Origin: Candidatus Limiplasma pullicola
Lineage (GTDB): Bacteria > Bacillota > Clostridia > Christensenellales > Aristaeellaceae
Length of the DNA: 50,061 nucleotides
Direction: 5' to 3'
Assembly (NCBI GenBank): GCA_018710985.1
Contig: DVIV01000031.1
Span: 1-50,061 of the forward strand
Made by a program: the position numbers and the translations under genes. Each line of letters opens with the position of its first letter. Position 1 is the stretch's first letter. Of the stretch, positions 7,569-18,100 are shown piece after piece. Below the pieces are notes generated by a model. That model saw nothing but the letters and a program-made list of their open reading frames with translations. It made no database searches and was not told the DNA's origin.

Positions 7569-8966
7569 TCATTCCTCCTCGGTCATAAACAGATTCAGCA
7601 CCCACTGAGCCAGCGTGCGGCCCGCCTGGGTATCGATGTGGGTAGCGACGGCATATTCCGGCAGGCCGTTTTCATTTACCGTCAGGTCGTTCATCAGGAT
7701 ATGGTTGAGGCCGCGGAACGCCTTGAAGCTCATAAAGGTCATGTTGTCGCCGATGGCGTCGGCATAGGCGATGCGCCCCTCGTCCTCAGACACGATGGGG
7801 TCACGCCTGCCCTGACCGATGTAGGTGGGCACCTTGAGCTCCTTGATCAGATCCACGGCATTATAGTGCAGGTCCTCCCAGAAATAATAGCCGTTCCGGC
7901 CGAACAAGGTCAGCGCGCGGGCCTCCTCCTCGCTCACGTTGGACACCTTTTTGATCATCTTTTCAACGGTTTCCTGCGTTTCCTCGCTCAGAGCGGCATA
8001 GGCCTCCGGCTGCGTATCGCGGTACCACTCGATCAGCGTCTTGGGGGTGCTGCCCAGAATGATCATGGCCTTGAAGCTGCCCTCGGACTGGGAGACGATG
8101 CGCGGCGCGATCATCCCGCCAAAGCCCAGGCCCACCAGCACGATGCGCTCCTGATCCACCAGCGGGTTGTCCTTGAGCAGCTGGCAGGCGGCCAGGGCAT
8201 CCTCTATGGCCTCATCGTAGACGGTTTCCGCCTGCGCGTCCGGGTAGGCGTAGGCGCGGCTGTCATAGCGCAGGGAGGCGACGCCCATTTCGCCCAGGGC
8301 GTCTGCCAGATCCTTAAAGAACGTGGTCTGGCCCATGGTGAGGTCATGATCATACGCGCCGAAATCATGCACAAACACGCATACGGGAACAGGCGATTCC
8401 TCGCTGGCCTCCTTGGGCATGGTCAGCACCCCTTCCAGGGCATAGGGCGCCTGCCCCACCGTCACGTCGGTTTCCTCATAGTCCGGCTCCGCGGTCACCT
8501 CGCCGCCCACCAGCATATCGCTGCCGTCGCTGAGCGCCTCTTTTTCCGCGGGCACGAATTCGATGGCCATGATTTCCCAATCGTCCTCTTTGTCCTTATG
8601 GGTAAAATACAGGTCCAGGTCCTGCTTCTCCATGATCAGATGCAGCACGTGTGTTTTGAGCTGGTTTTCCGGTTCCTCAAAGCAGCGATAACTGCCCAGC
8701 TCCACAAAGGCGCCCGTCATCCATTCCAGATCCGTCAACAGGGCTTCGTAGGTTTCCATGGGCATGTAGCGACGAATCTGAAGATCGTAATACCCCCACA
8801 GGCGGCTCATGGACTTGCCTTCGATATAGTCCAGCGCATATTGGCGGACCGTTTCTTCGTTCCATACGGGCACACCGTCCTCCATCTGCTTGGCAGCCAG
8901 TGAACCAGCGGGCAGGCAGGCGAGGATGATCGTGAGCATCAGCGTCAGGGCGATTGCACGTTTCAT
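7569..8966 (-). CDS. Secreted DUF3887/alpha-beta hydrolase-like protein, nucleophile Ser replaced by Gly
   Basis: An exported protein of 465 aa. Residues 1-25 are a signal peptide (KRAIALTLMLTIILA...GSLAAKQ); the Cys at 17 is in a poor lipobox, so either soluble export or a lipoprotein is possible. About 30-135 is a DUF3887-like domain, and about 165-465 is a dienelactone/esterase-type alpha/beta hydrolase with VCVFVHDFGAYDHD, SLRYDSRAY, the acid site GQGRRDPIV and the histidine FRGLNHILM. At the nucleophile elbow, where GxSxGG is expected, the protein reads VGLGFGGM: the codon at 8126-8124 is GGC, so residue 281 is Gly. It is therefore probably not a normal serine hydrolase. It occupies the place where Bacillus has xerC/codV, between trmFO and hslV. 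Confidence 0.8.
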   Translation of the reverse strand: MKRAIALTLMLTIILACLPAGSLAAKQMEDGVPVWNEETVRQYALDYIEGKSMSRLWGYYDLQIRRYMPMETYEALLTDLEWMTGAFVELGSYRCFEEPENQLKTHVLHLIMEKQDLDLYFTHKDKEDDWEIMAIEFVPAEKEALSDGSDMLVGGEVTAEPDYEETDVTVGQAPYALEGVLTMPKEASEESPVPVCVFVHDFGAYDHDLTMGQTTFFKDLADALGEMGVASLRYDSRAYAYPDAQAETVYDEAIEDALAACQLLKDNPLVDQERIVLVGLGFGGMIAPRIVSQSEGSFKAMIILGSTPKTLIEWYRDTQPEAYAALSEETQETVEKMIKKVSNVSEEEARALTLFGRNGYYFWEDLHYNAVDLIKELKVPTYIGQGRRDPIVSEDEGRIAYADAIGDNMTFMSFKAFRGLNHILMNDLTVNENGLPEYAVATHIDTQAGRTLAQWVLNLFMTEEE

Positions 8967-9018
8967 GGTTGTTTCCTCCTCATCGGTGGTGCGTTTAGGA
9001 TAGCATATAAAAGGGGAA

Positions 9019-10347
9019 TCAGGAAAGTGTTTCTTGCTCCATCTGTCCCAAAACCAGGTCCAATTCCAGCAACGCGCGTTCGGAAATCTTCTCGTATCGC
9101 TGCTGCTTGTTTCGAATGCGCTTTTCTCCGGGTCTTGTCTCCAGTGGATCAATCAGGCCGAAGGCGCAGTTCATGGGCTGAAAGCGCTTGTTAGGCGTGG
9201 ACACATAGCGCGCCATGGCGCCGATGGCGGTGCGGCCGCTGAAATGCGGGGGCTCCTTCCCCATCTCGCGATACGCGGCGCAAAGGCCGCACAAAAGGCC
9301 GCTTGCGGCGCTTTCCACATATCCTTCCACGCCGGTGATCTGCCCGGCAAAGGCCAGGCGCGGCTCGCGGATGACGCGGTAGGTATCATCCAAAAAGCCG
9401 GGGCTGCTCAAAAAGGTATTGCGGTGCATCACACCCAGGCGCGCAAACTCGGCATTCTCAAGGCCGGGGATCATGCCGAACACACGCCGCTGCTCGGGAT
9501 AGGTCAGCCGGGTCTGGAAACCCACCAGGTTGTACAACGTGCCGGAGAAGTTGTCCCGGCGAAGCTGTACCACCGCAAACGGCTCGCGGCCCGTGCGCGG
9601 GTCGCGCAGGCCCACGGGTTTGAGCGGGCCGAAGGCCACAGCCATGTCGCCGCGTTTGGCCATGCTCTCGATGGGCATGCAGCCCTCGAACACGGCGCTT
9701 TCCTCAAAGCCGCGCACCGGAACGGTTTCCGCGGTCTGCAGCGCGTGGACAAAGGCCATGTATTCCTCGCGGTTCATGGGGCAGTTGAGGTAATCCGCTC
9801 CGCGATCATACCGCGACATGCAGAACACCTTGTCCATATCCAGGCTTTCGGCGGTAACGATGGGGGCGGCGGCATCGTAGAAGTGCAGCGTTTCCAATCC
9901 TTCCATCCGGCCGATGGCCTCGGAAAGCGCGTCGCTGGTCAGCGGACCGGAGGCGATGATCACCGTGCCCGTCGGCGGGATTTCGGTGACTTCTTCCTCA
10001 TGCACGGTGATGAGCGGATGCTCGCGGATGGCTTTGTCCACCGCCGCGGAAAAGCCGACGCGGTCCACCGCCAGCGCGCCGCCGGCGGGAACGGCATTTT
10101 CGTCTGCCGCGCGCATGATGAGGGAATCCAGCATGCGCATCTCGGCCTTGAGCAGCCCTACGGCGTTTGAGAGGCGGTCGCTGCGCAGGCTGTTGCTGCA
10201 CACCAGCTCGGCCATGGTGTCCAGATGCTGGGCCGGGGTCTTTTGGCGGGGCTTCATCTCGTAAAGATCGACGGGCACGCCGCGCCTGGCGATCTGCCAG
10301 GCGGCTTCACACCCGGCGAGTCCCCCGCCGACAACCTGTATGCTCAT
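9019..10347 (-). CDS. trmFO: Folate-dependent tRNA (uracil-54-C5)-methyltransferase TrmFO
   Basis: Flavoenzyme that makes ribothymidine at position 54 in the T loop of tRNA, using methylene-tetrahydrofolate as carbon donor and FAD for reduction. The FAD-binding start is [18 protein letters not shown], followed by YEMKP, the motif CSNSLRSD (with its conserved Cys) and [14 protein letters not shown], which holds the second conserved Cys. Length 442 aa is normal. The start overlaps the topA stop (TGATG), so translation is coupled. Its position between topA and the hslVU pair is the standard Firmicutes order. Confidence 0.97.
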   Translation of the reverse strand: MSIQVVGGGLAGCEAAWQIARRGVPVDLYEMKPRQKTPAQHLDTMAELVCSNSLRSDRLSNAVGLLKAEMRMLDSLIMRAADENAVPAGGALAVDRVGFSAAVDKAIREHPLITVHEEEVTEIPPTGTVIIASGPLTSDALSEAIGRMEGLETLHFYDAAAPIVTAESLDMDKVFCMSRYDRGADYLNCPMNREEYMAFVHALQTAETVPVRGFEESAVFEGCMPIESMAKRGDMAVAFGPLKPVGLRDPRTGREPFAVVQLRRDNFSGTLYNLVGFQTRLTYPEQRRVFGMIPGLENAEFARLGVMHRNTFLSSPGFLDDTYRVIREPRLAFAGQITGVEGYVESAASGLLCGLCAAYREMGKEPPHFSGRTAIGAMARYVSTPNKRFQPMNCAFGLIDPLETRPGEKRIRNKQQRYEKISERALLELDLVLGQMEQETLS

Positions 10348-12470
10348 CAGTCCTCATCCTCCTCGGGCCTGGGGACGGACGTTTTGTAGCGGCAGGTTTC
10401 GTTGGCGCACAGGTGCACCACCTCGCCCCGCTTTCCCGGCTTTTCCACCATGTAGCTTCCGCACTTGGGGCAGCGGTCCACGATGGGCTTTTCCCAGCTG
10501 ACGAAATCGCAGTCCGGATACTTTTCGCAGCCGTAGAACCTGCGGTTTTTCTTGCTGGTCTTTTCCATCAGGCGCGCGCCACATTTGGGACAGGGCGCGT
10601 CGATGTAATGGACGATGGGCTTGGCGTTGCGGCAGGCGGGGAAATTGGGGCAGGCCAGGAACTTGCCAAAGCGGCCCATCTTGTAGACCATCATGGCGCC
10701 GCACTTTTCACAGGGCACGTTGCTGACCTCGTCCTTGACCTCCACCTTTTCGATCTGTTCCTCAGCCACGCCGAGCATCTTCTCAAAGGGCGGGTAAAAG
10801 TCGCGCAGGATCTGCCGCCATTCGGTCTTGCCCTCCTCCACGGCATCCAGCTTATCCTCCAGCATGGCGGTAAACTGAGTATCCACGACCGGGCCGAAGT
10901 ATTCCGTCATCATGCTGGTGACCATACGGCCAAGCTCCGTGGGATACAGACGCTTTTTCTCCCGGCTCACATAGCCGCGGGAAATGATCGTGGTAATGGT
11001 GGGGGCATAGGTGCTGGGGCGCCCGATGCCCTTTTCCTCCAGCGTTTTGACCAGGCTGGCCTCGGTGTAGCGGGCGGGCGGCTGGGTGAAATGCTGCACC
11101 GCGTCCACCTCCGTAAAGGCCATGTCGCTGCCATCCTTCAAAACCGGCAGAACGCTTTCGGGCGTCTCCTGCTCATCGTCCGTGCCTTCGACATAGACGG
11201 CGCGATAGCCGCTGAAAACCATGTGTTCGCCATAATAGCGCATGTCCACGCCGTCGCCCGTGATATCTGACGCCAAGGTCTGGAACACGGCGGGCTTCAT
11301 CTGGCTGGCGAGGAAGCGGGTATAGATCAGGCGGTAGAGGTTGTGCTGCTCCCGGCTCAAAAAGGGCTTGACGCTGTCGGGCGTATGCTCCATGTAGGTG
11401 GGACGAATGGCTTCGTGGGCGTCCTGCGCATTTTTACGGCCCTTGTACTGGTTGGGCACCTCGGGGCAGTACTCCTCGCCGTACTGGTTAAGAATGAAGC
11501 CGCGCGCCGCCTCGACCGCCTCGGCGGATACACGCACGCTGTCGGTACGGATGTAGGTGACCAGGCCAACGGTGCCCGCCTTTCCCAAGTCAATGCCCTC
11601 ATAGAGCTGCTGCACCACCTGCATGGTTTTGGCGGTGGAGAAGTTAAGCTTGCGGCTGGCCTCCTGCTGCAGGCTGGAGGTGGTAAAGGGCGGCTGCGCC
11701 TTTCTGAGCTTTTCGCCGATCTTGACGGACTGAACCCGGAAGGCCGTTTTTAGGATGCGTTCCTTGGCGGCCAACGCGTCCTTTTCATTTCCGATCTGCG
11801 CCTTCTGCCCGTCGAGGGAAACGAGCCGGGCTTCACAGGTCATCTTTTTTCCCTTGGCGTTCAGCGCCTCAAAACGGGCGTTAACATCCCAGTACTCCTC
11901 GGGAATGAACGCCTCGATCTCCTGCTCGCGTTCCACCACCAGGCGTGTGGCCACGCTCTGCACCCGGCCCGCGGACAGGCCTTTTTTCACCTTGGCCCAC
12001 AGCAGAGGGCTGATCTTGTAGCCCACCAGCCGGTCCAGCGCGCGGCGCGCCTGCTGCGCGTCCACGCGCGCCATGTCGATGGGACGCGGGTGCTCCAGCG
12101 CGTCCTTGACCGCCTTCTTGGTAATTTCGTGGAACTCGATGCGGCAGGGCTTGGCGGGGTCCAGATTGAGCGTATGGGCCAGATGCCAGGAAATGGCCTC
12201 TCCCTCGCGGTCAGGGTCGGTTGCGAGATAAACGCGGGATGCATTTTTGGCTTCCTTTTTGATGCGGGCCAAAATGTTGCCCCGGCCGCGGATGGTGATG
12301 TATTTCATTTCAAAATCATGATCCGCGTCCACACCCAGCTGCGATTTGGGCAGATCGCGCACATGGCCCTGCGAGGCCTCCACGTGATAGCCCTTGCCCA
12401 GGAATTTCTCAATCGTCTTGGCCTTCGCGGGTGATTCCACGATTACCAGTTTTTGTGCAGTCGTCGCCAT
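10347..12470 (-). CDS. topA: DNA topoisomerase I
   Basis: Type IA topoisomerase that relaxes negative supercoils. The TOPRIM domain is at the N-terminus ([18 protein letters not shown], then [14 protein letters not shown]); the active-site tyrosine is in [11 protein letters not shown] in the middle, preceded by [15 protein letters not shown]. The C-terminus carries three four-cysteine zinc-ribbon modules ([13 protein letters not shown]..., [15 protein letters not shown]..., [14 protein letters not shown]...), as in many Firmicutes enzymes. Length is 707 aa. The ATG at 12470 follows the dprA stop directly, with GAGGAG inside the last dprA codons. Confidence 0.98.
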   Translation of the reverse strand: MATTAQKLVIVESPAKAKTIEKFLGKGYHVEASQGHVRDLPKSQLGVDADHDFEMKYITIRGRGNILARIKKEAKNASRVYLATDPDREGEAISWHLAHTLNLDPAKPCRIEFHEITKKAVKDALEHPRPIDMARVDAQQARRALDRLVGYKISPLLWAKVKKGLSAGRVQSVATRLVVEREQEIEAFIPEEYWDVNARFEALNAKGKKMTCEARLVSLDGQKAQIGNEKDALAAKERILKTAFRVQSVKIGEKLRKAQPPFTTSSLQQEASRKLNFSTAKTMQVVQQLYEGIDLGKAGTVGLVTYIRTDSVRVSAEAVEAARGFILNQYGEEYCPEVPNQYKGRKNAQDAHEAIRPTYMEHTPDSVKPFLSREQHNLYRLIYTRFLASQMKPAVFQTLASDITGDGVDMRYYGEHMVFSGYRAVYVEGTDDEQETPESVLPVLKDGSDMAFTEVDAVQHFTQPPARYTEASLVKTLEEKGIGRPSTYAPTITTIISRGYVSREKKRLYPTELGRMVTSMMTEYFGPVVDTQFTAMLEDKLDAVEEGKTEWRQILRDFYPPFEKMLGVAEEQIEKVEVKDEVSNVPCEKCGAMMVYKMGRFGKFLACPNFPACRNAKPIVHYIDAPCPKCGARLMEKTSKKNRRFYGCEKYPDCDFVSWEKPIVDRCPKCGSYMVEKPGKRGEVVHLCANETCRYKTSVPRPEEDED

Positions 12471-13583
12471 CTAACTCCTCCTCTGATTGACCGCCTGCAG
12501 CGTGCGGCGGAAACGGTTGCCGCTTTCCCGGCAAATCAGCCCCAGGACCTCCAGCGTTCCCAGCTCGGCCAGCAGGTCGGCGCTGTCCAGCCCGAGCCGC
12601 TGACCCAGCTCCTGCGCGCTGAGCGGTTCCACCGCGAGCGCGTCAAGCAGGCGCTGCTGAAGCTCCGTAAGGCATTCCTGATCGTCTGATGCAGATGCAG
12701 GGGGTCTGGGACCAAGGCCCAGATCCTCCAGAATGTCATCGGCGCAGGTCACGATACGCCCACCCTCCCGGAGAATGTGGTTCGGACCTTCCGCGCCCGC
12801 CATGCCCACACAGCCGGGCACCGCGAATACCTCGCGTCCCTGCGAAAGCGCGGCATCGACGGTGATGATGCCGCCGCTTCTGATGCGCCCCTCCACAAAC
12901 ACCACGCCCAGGCTCAGGCCCGAAATGATGCGGTTGCGGTGCGGAAAATGATAGGGCAGCGGTTGTGCGTCCAACGGATATTCGCTGAGAACCAAGCCGA
13001 TTCCTCCCGCGATTTTTCGCAGAAGCGATCTGTGCTCGGCCGGATAGGGCACGTTGATGCCGCTGCCCAGCACGCCGGCGGTATATCCTCCCGCCTCCAG
13101 CGCGCTCTCATGCACCGCCAGATCAATGCCGCGCGCAAGGCCGCTGACCACGCATACGCCCGCTTCGCAAAGGCCGCGGGCAAGTGCGCGCGCCATCTCC
13201 CTTCCGTAGGCGCTGGGCTGACGCGTACCTACAAGCGCAACCATGGGCCTGTTGAGGCTTTCGAGCGAACCTGCATAATACAGCAAATAGGGAGCGCCGT
13301 CAAGCTCGCCCAGCTGCCGGGGATAGCGCTCGTCCTGCCGAAAGAGCAGATGAACGTTCTTGCGCTCCAGGCGGGCGATGAGATCATCCATGGCTCCGCG
13401 GGCATGAAGCGCGGAAAGCGCCTTCTCCGCCTGCGGCGGAAACGCCGGGCCGCCAGGGCTGCCATACGCGTCCCAGATGCCCTGTGCGCCGCCGTATGTC
13501 CCAGCCAGCGCCGTCACGTGGTCGGGCGTGATCTTCGCTGCCGACAGCCACAGCAGGCACCTCTGTTCCTCGGTCAGATGCAT
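12471..13583 (-). CDS. dprA: DNA-processing protein DprA (Smf)
   Basis: Loads RecA on incoming single-stranded DNA during natural transformation. An N-terminal helix-hairpin-helix/SAM-like part is followed by the Rossmann domain (about 70-280) with VALVGTRQPSAYG, VVSGLARGIDLAVHESAL, GSGINVPYPAEHR, SEYPLDAQP and FPHRNRIISGLS, which are the classical DprA signatures. The C-terminal 65 residues form a winged-helix domain (LDALAVEPLSAQELGQRLGL). Length 370 aa is full. Together with comM just upstream it suggests that the organism is, or was, naturally transformable; other competence genes are outside the window. Confidence 0.97.
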   Translation of the reverse strand: MHLTEEQRCLLWLSAAKITPDHVTALAGTYGGAQGIWDAYGSPGGPAFPPQAEKALSALHARGAMDDLIARLERKNVHLLFRQDERYPRQLGELDGAPYLLYYAGSLESLNRPMVALVGTRQPSAYGREMARALARGLCEAGVCVVSGLARGIDLAVHESALEAGGYTAGVLGSGINVPYPAEHRSLLRKIAGGIGLVLSEYPLDAQPLPYHFPHRNRIISGLSLGVVFVEGRIRSGGIITVDAALSQGREVFAVPGCVGMAGAEGPNHILREGGRIVTCADDILEDLGLGPRPPASASDDQECLTELQQRLLDALAVEPLSAQELGQRLGLDSADLLAELGTLEVLGLICRESGNRFRRTLQAVNQRRS

Positions 13584-13586
13584 GTT

Positions 13587-15119
13587 CTACCCCCAATAGG
13601 CCCCGTCCAGCGTCCGGTACTGGAGGGCCAGCGCCACATCCTGCGCCTGGATAGCCTCATGGCCCGCCAGATCCGCCGCGGTGCGCGCCACCTTGCGGAT
13701 GCGTCCATAGCCGCGCATGGAAAGCCGGAACCGCTCCACCGCCTGGCGAAGCAGCTTGGCGGCCGCCGTGTCCAGCGTGCAGAAGCGCTCCACGCCCGGC
13801 TGATCCAGCTGCGCGTTGCAGTGGAAGGGAAGCCCCGCGTAGCGCAGGGTCTGCCGCCTGCGCGCCTCCAGCACGCGGGCACGGACATCGGCGCTGCTTT
13901 CCTCCATTCCGGAGCTTTCGATCTCTTCGACGGATACGGCGTCCATCTCCACCCGCAGGTCAATGCGGTCCAGCAGCGGGCCGCTGATGCGTCCCAGGTA
14001 GCGCCGGATCTCCGAGGGCGTACAGCGGCATGGGCGCGTCTTGCTGCCGTAGTTGCCACAGGGACAGGGATTCATGGCCGCAACCAGCATGGCGCGGCTC
14101 TGATAGCGGTTCTGGCCGTTCACCCGCGTCACGTTGACAAATCCGTCCTCCAGCGGCTGGCGCAGCGCTTCAAGCGTTTCGCGCCGGAATTCGGGCAGCT
14201 CGTCAAGAAACAGCACGCCGTTGTGCGCCAGCGATACCTCGCCGGGGCGCGCCTTCGCGCCCCCGCCGATCATGGCCGGCATGGAAACGTTGTGGTGCGG
14301 CGTGCGGAAAGGCCGCTGCGTCATCAGGCCGCAATCCTCGCCCAGCTCTCCGGCGGCGGAATGAATCAGCGTGGTTTCCAGCGCCTCCTCATAGGTCATG
14401 GGCGGCAGAATGCCGGGCAGACAACGGGCCAGCATGGTCTTGCCGCTGCCGGGGATGCCCGTCATCAGCAGGTTGTGCCCGCCTGCCGCGGCGATTTCCA
14501 GCGCCTTGCGCCCGGCCGGCTGGCCCTTGACATATTTCAGGTCAAAGGCAACCGGCGCATCCGGCGAAAGCGCCTCATAACGCGCATTGGGGTGTGCGGC
14601 CAGCGGGGCCTTGCCCGACAGATGCCCGCATACTTGCAGAAGCGTCTCCGCCGGATAAAGGGCCAGCCCCTCCACGCATTCGCATTCCTTCGCGTTGGCT
14701 TTGGGCAGGATCAACGACTTCACACCCTGTCCGGCAGCCGTGATCGCCATGCCCAGCGCGCCGCGCACCGGCATCAGGCGCCCGTCCAGCGCCAGCTCAC
14801 CCAGCAGCATGGTATCCCCCAAACCGTGATACGCCTCCGGCGATTTGGCGGCCAGCAGCGCCACGGCAATGGCCAGTTCAAACGCCGTTCCCTCTTTTTT
14901 GACATCCGCGGGCGACAGGTTGACCGTCACCTTGCCGAAGGGGAACGGCAGGCCGCTCACCGCGATGGCCGCGCGCACGCGGTCGCGGCTCTCCTTGACG
15001 GCCGCGCTGGGCAAGCCGACGATTTCAAAGCCGATCATCCCGTTGGAGATGAATGCCTCCACCTCCACGGGATAGCCGTATACGCCGCTTAAGCCGCAGG
15101 ACAATGTCTTTGCCAGCAT
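13587..15119 (-). CDS. comM: YifB/ComM family Mg-chelatase-like AAA+ ATPase
   Basis: Hexameric helicase-like ATPase that promotes branch migration during integration of foreign DNA. The N-terminal Lon-protease-like fold starts LAKTLSCGLSGVYGYPV and includes VNLSPADVKKEGTAFELAIA. Walker A is GIPGSGKTMLARCLPGILP; Walker B is NGVLFLDELPEF, preceded by FRTPHHNVSMPAMIGGG. The cysteine motif MNPCPCGNYG, with CRCTP, and the C-terminal helical domain are present. Length is 510 aa. I choose the ATG at 15119, with GGAGGGGG about 7-10 bases upstream, over the GTG two codons earlier, which is too close to the site. It is 3 bases from dprA. Confidence 0.95.
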   Translation of the reverse strand: MLAKTLSCGLSGVYGYPVEVEAFISNGMIGFEIVGLPSAAVKESRDRVRAAIAVSGLPFPFGKVTVNLSPADVKKEGTAFELAIAVALLAAKSPEAYHGLGDTMLLGELALDGRLMPVRGALGMAITAAGQGVKSLILPKANAKECECVEGLALYPAETLLQVCGHLSGKAPLAAHPNARYEALSPDAPVAFDLKYVKGQPAGRKALEIAAAGGHNLLMTGIPGSGKTMLARCLPGILPPMTYEEALETTLIHSAAGELGEDCGLMTQRPFRTPHHNVSMPAMIGGGAKARPGEVSLAHNGVLFLDELPEFRRETLEALRQPLEDGFVNVTRVNGQNRYQSRAMLVAAMNPCPCGNYGSKTRPCRCTPSEIRRYLGRISGPLLDRIDLRVEMDAVSVEEIESSGMEESSADVRARVLEARRRQTLRYAGLPFHCNAQLDQPGVERFCTLDTAAAKLLRQAVERFRLSMRGYGRIRKVARTAADLAGHEAIQAQDVALALQYRTLDGAYWG

Positions 15120-15150
15120 GGGCACACCCCCTCCACAGCAACGGGGATCA

Positions 15151-18100
15151 TCAGTAGTACAGCTTTGAGAACCACTTCATCGCATCCAGCCAGTCCGTGC
15201 TGGTCAGCCATCCTGATGCGTAGGGGGAGAACATCACGAAGAACACCAGCGCGCCCACCAGGTACAGCGCCATGACACCCGTGCGGAGCCTTGGGCGGGA
15301 GTTCGGCAGGCGGTCCATCCACCAGGCCGTGGCCATGATGATGAAGGGTACGCTAGCGAAATAGTGGTACATATACATGCTTCTGGGCACGAGCACCCAG
15401 GGCAGGTACTGCGCAAGGAATCCCACGGCCAGCACCGGCAGCGTCAGGTCGCCGTCGCCCTGTCTCAGGGACACGCCGCTTCGCAGGTTCAGATACTTGG
15501 CCGCACAGGCCGCCAGCGCGCCCAGCATGGCAATGGCGCCGATATAGAAAATCCACGGATTTCCCAAGCACATGATGGTACTCTCGTATCCGGCGGGCTC
15601 ATAGTGGTCCTGCGCGAACCACATGGGCTTGAGGATGAACGGCCACTGCCACCATGGCGACTGGAAGGGATGATCCATCCCCAGGCCCGGTGTGCTGTGA
15701 TAATTGAGCATGCCGATCTGGGCGTCGATCACACGTTTGAGCGTGACCGGGCCTGTCGGGGAAAGGTACGGGATATAGCACAGATAGTAGATGACGCAGG
15801 GCACCAGCACAAAGAAGATCACGCAGAAGCCGCAGGTGATGAGAATGCGCTTGAGCGTAAAGTCCTGTGCGGCACGCACGCGCGCTTTCTGCCCATCGTC
15901 CAGCCCTGTGCGCTCCACATCCAGCCCGCAGGCCACGTTGCTGACCCGGTACTGGCGGTAGACGGCCACGAAGAACAATAGCGCCAAGCCCACCGCGGAA
16001 TACAGACCGATCCACTTGCTGGCGATGGCCAGGCCCATGAACAGCCCGCTCAGCGCCAGAGGAATCAGGCTCCGGCGCAGGCAACGGTCAAACAGCCGGG
16101 GCTTTTCACCATCCGCGGCAAAGAGGTCGGTTTGCAGGTAACGCACCATGCACAGATAGCTCAGCAGGATGAAAAACACCGGGAAGGAGTCGATGGTTGC
16201 AATGCGCGTCTGCGTATAGTGCATCAGATCCAGCGAGAACGCCAGCATGGACACCGTGGCAACCGAGCGCTTGTGCGTGAGCTGCAGGGCCAGCAGGTAC
16301 AGCGCCGGCAGCATCAAAACGCCGATGAGCGCCCCCGCGAACCGCCATCCAAACGGCGTCATGCCAAAGATGGCGATGCCCACGCTCATCAAAAGCTTTC
16401 CCAGCGGCGGATGCGTGGTCTCATAAGGCGCCTGGCCGTGAAGGTGCTCATAGGCGGTGCGGGCGTGGTAGATTTCATCAAAGTAGGTGCCGTTGTACCA
16501 CCCCGGCTCGCCCACGCAGGTATCCTGCTCGTCGATCAGGTTTTCCACGGGCTTTTCGCTTTCCAGCACGCCCTCGCGCGCGCCCGTGTGACTTACGATG
16601 GTCAGGGGCAGCGTCTGTCCGTTTTCATCCCGCGCCACGATTTCCCACAGGTTGAGCCCCGCCTCACAGGCATTCAGCCGCAGATAGCGTCCCGTAAACC
16701 ATACCACGCTGGTGGGCGAATCGCTCATGTAGGTGACTTCGCCATTGCTCTGGGTGGACTGAAGCGCGTACAGCCAGCGGTAGCACAGGCCCTCCTGCAT
16801 GCGGCAGGGGGTTTCCGCCGACCAGGTGACGCCGTCGTCGCTGGTGGAGACGGAAAAATCGTTGTAGCTGACCCCGGCATAGTACAGGAGGCTAAAGCGC
16901 GTGCTCTCGCCCAGGTCAAAGACGATCTGCTCGTCAGGCGAGGTGGAGACCCAACCTGTCTGCGGCGCGACCGTGCTGCCCAGGTTCGTAAAGGCCAGCA
17001 CGCCATAAACCACGCAGGTGATGCCCATCACAAGATAGTCCCGCAGCGTCAGGTGCAGCCGTGCGTCGCGGGGCGACAGCAGCATCCGCTCATACGACGG
17101 CGGCACGGCCGGCCCCGCTTCCTGCGGCTGCGGCGCCGCGCTGGGCCGCAGGCCCGTATAGGCCACCCAGATGGAGAACCCGCACAGCAGGAGGTTCAGC
17201 ACGCACAGCACATCGTTGAGGACAAGGGTATCGTCGTTGAGGTGCCCCATCTCCGCACCAAAGAGGATGGCATTGTCCAGCACGATCGCCGTATTGATGA
17301 ACGTGGTGATGGAAAAGCCAACGCAAAGGGCCAGAAGCCGCCGGTCGCGCGTGAGCACATAGGCGATCAGAAGCAGCGGCAGCGCGGGAAGCAGATAGCG
17401 CTCATGCACCTTGAGGCCCAGCACGTAAATCAGGATCAGCGACAGCGCCAGATAGAAGGGCAGGTGGCTGGCCTGGCGGTCGAACGCCAGGCAGACGGCC
17501 GCAAGCAAAAAGGCGAACGCCATCATGCCATAGCCATAAGCGGTATAGTTGCCGCCGAAAAAGGTCAGGCCGAACTGATACAGCGCCAGCAGCAGGCAAA
17601 GGGCTCCCAGCGCGGAGCGGCGCGGCTGGCTGCGCAGGGACGGCGTCTCGCCGCTCAGCAGCAGCCACAGGCCCCCGCTCATGGCGGCCAGCGCCGTGAC
17701 CAGCGGCAGCGCCGTGGGAATATGGGCCTCAAGGCTCGTCCAGTTGGCGCCGATCAGGTAATAGAGGTTGGCGGTGTTCAGCGTCGCGTAGGCATAGGAA
17801 GAAAGCGTCTCCGCATAGAGGCGGATCAGCCAGCCCGGCGACTGCCTGATGGAAAACGGCACGATGATGGCCACCGCCACCAGCACTGCCAGCCCCAGAC
17901 CCAGCCCGGCCGATTTCCACTGGCGCGTGCGGTCCGCCCGTTCCTGCTTTTCCAGCAGGCACACGAGCAGCCATACGCCGCCAACCGGCGCAAACAGAAG
18001 GGCCTGCGGCTTGACCAGCACCGCCGCCGCAAACAGCGGGAACGCTGCCCGCCAGTCCCGGCGGATGGCCTCCAGACAGGTGAGCATCAACAGCAGCGCC

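Noticed and set aside
12777-15092. Open frame of 771 codons on the plus strand
   Set aside because: Antisense to dprA and comM, which are clear full-length genes.
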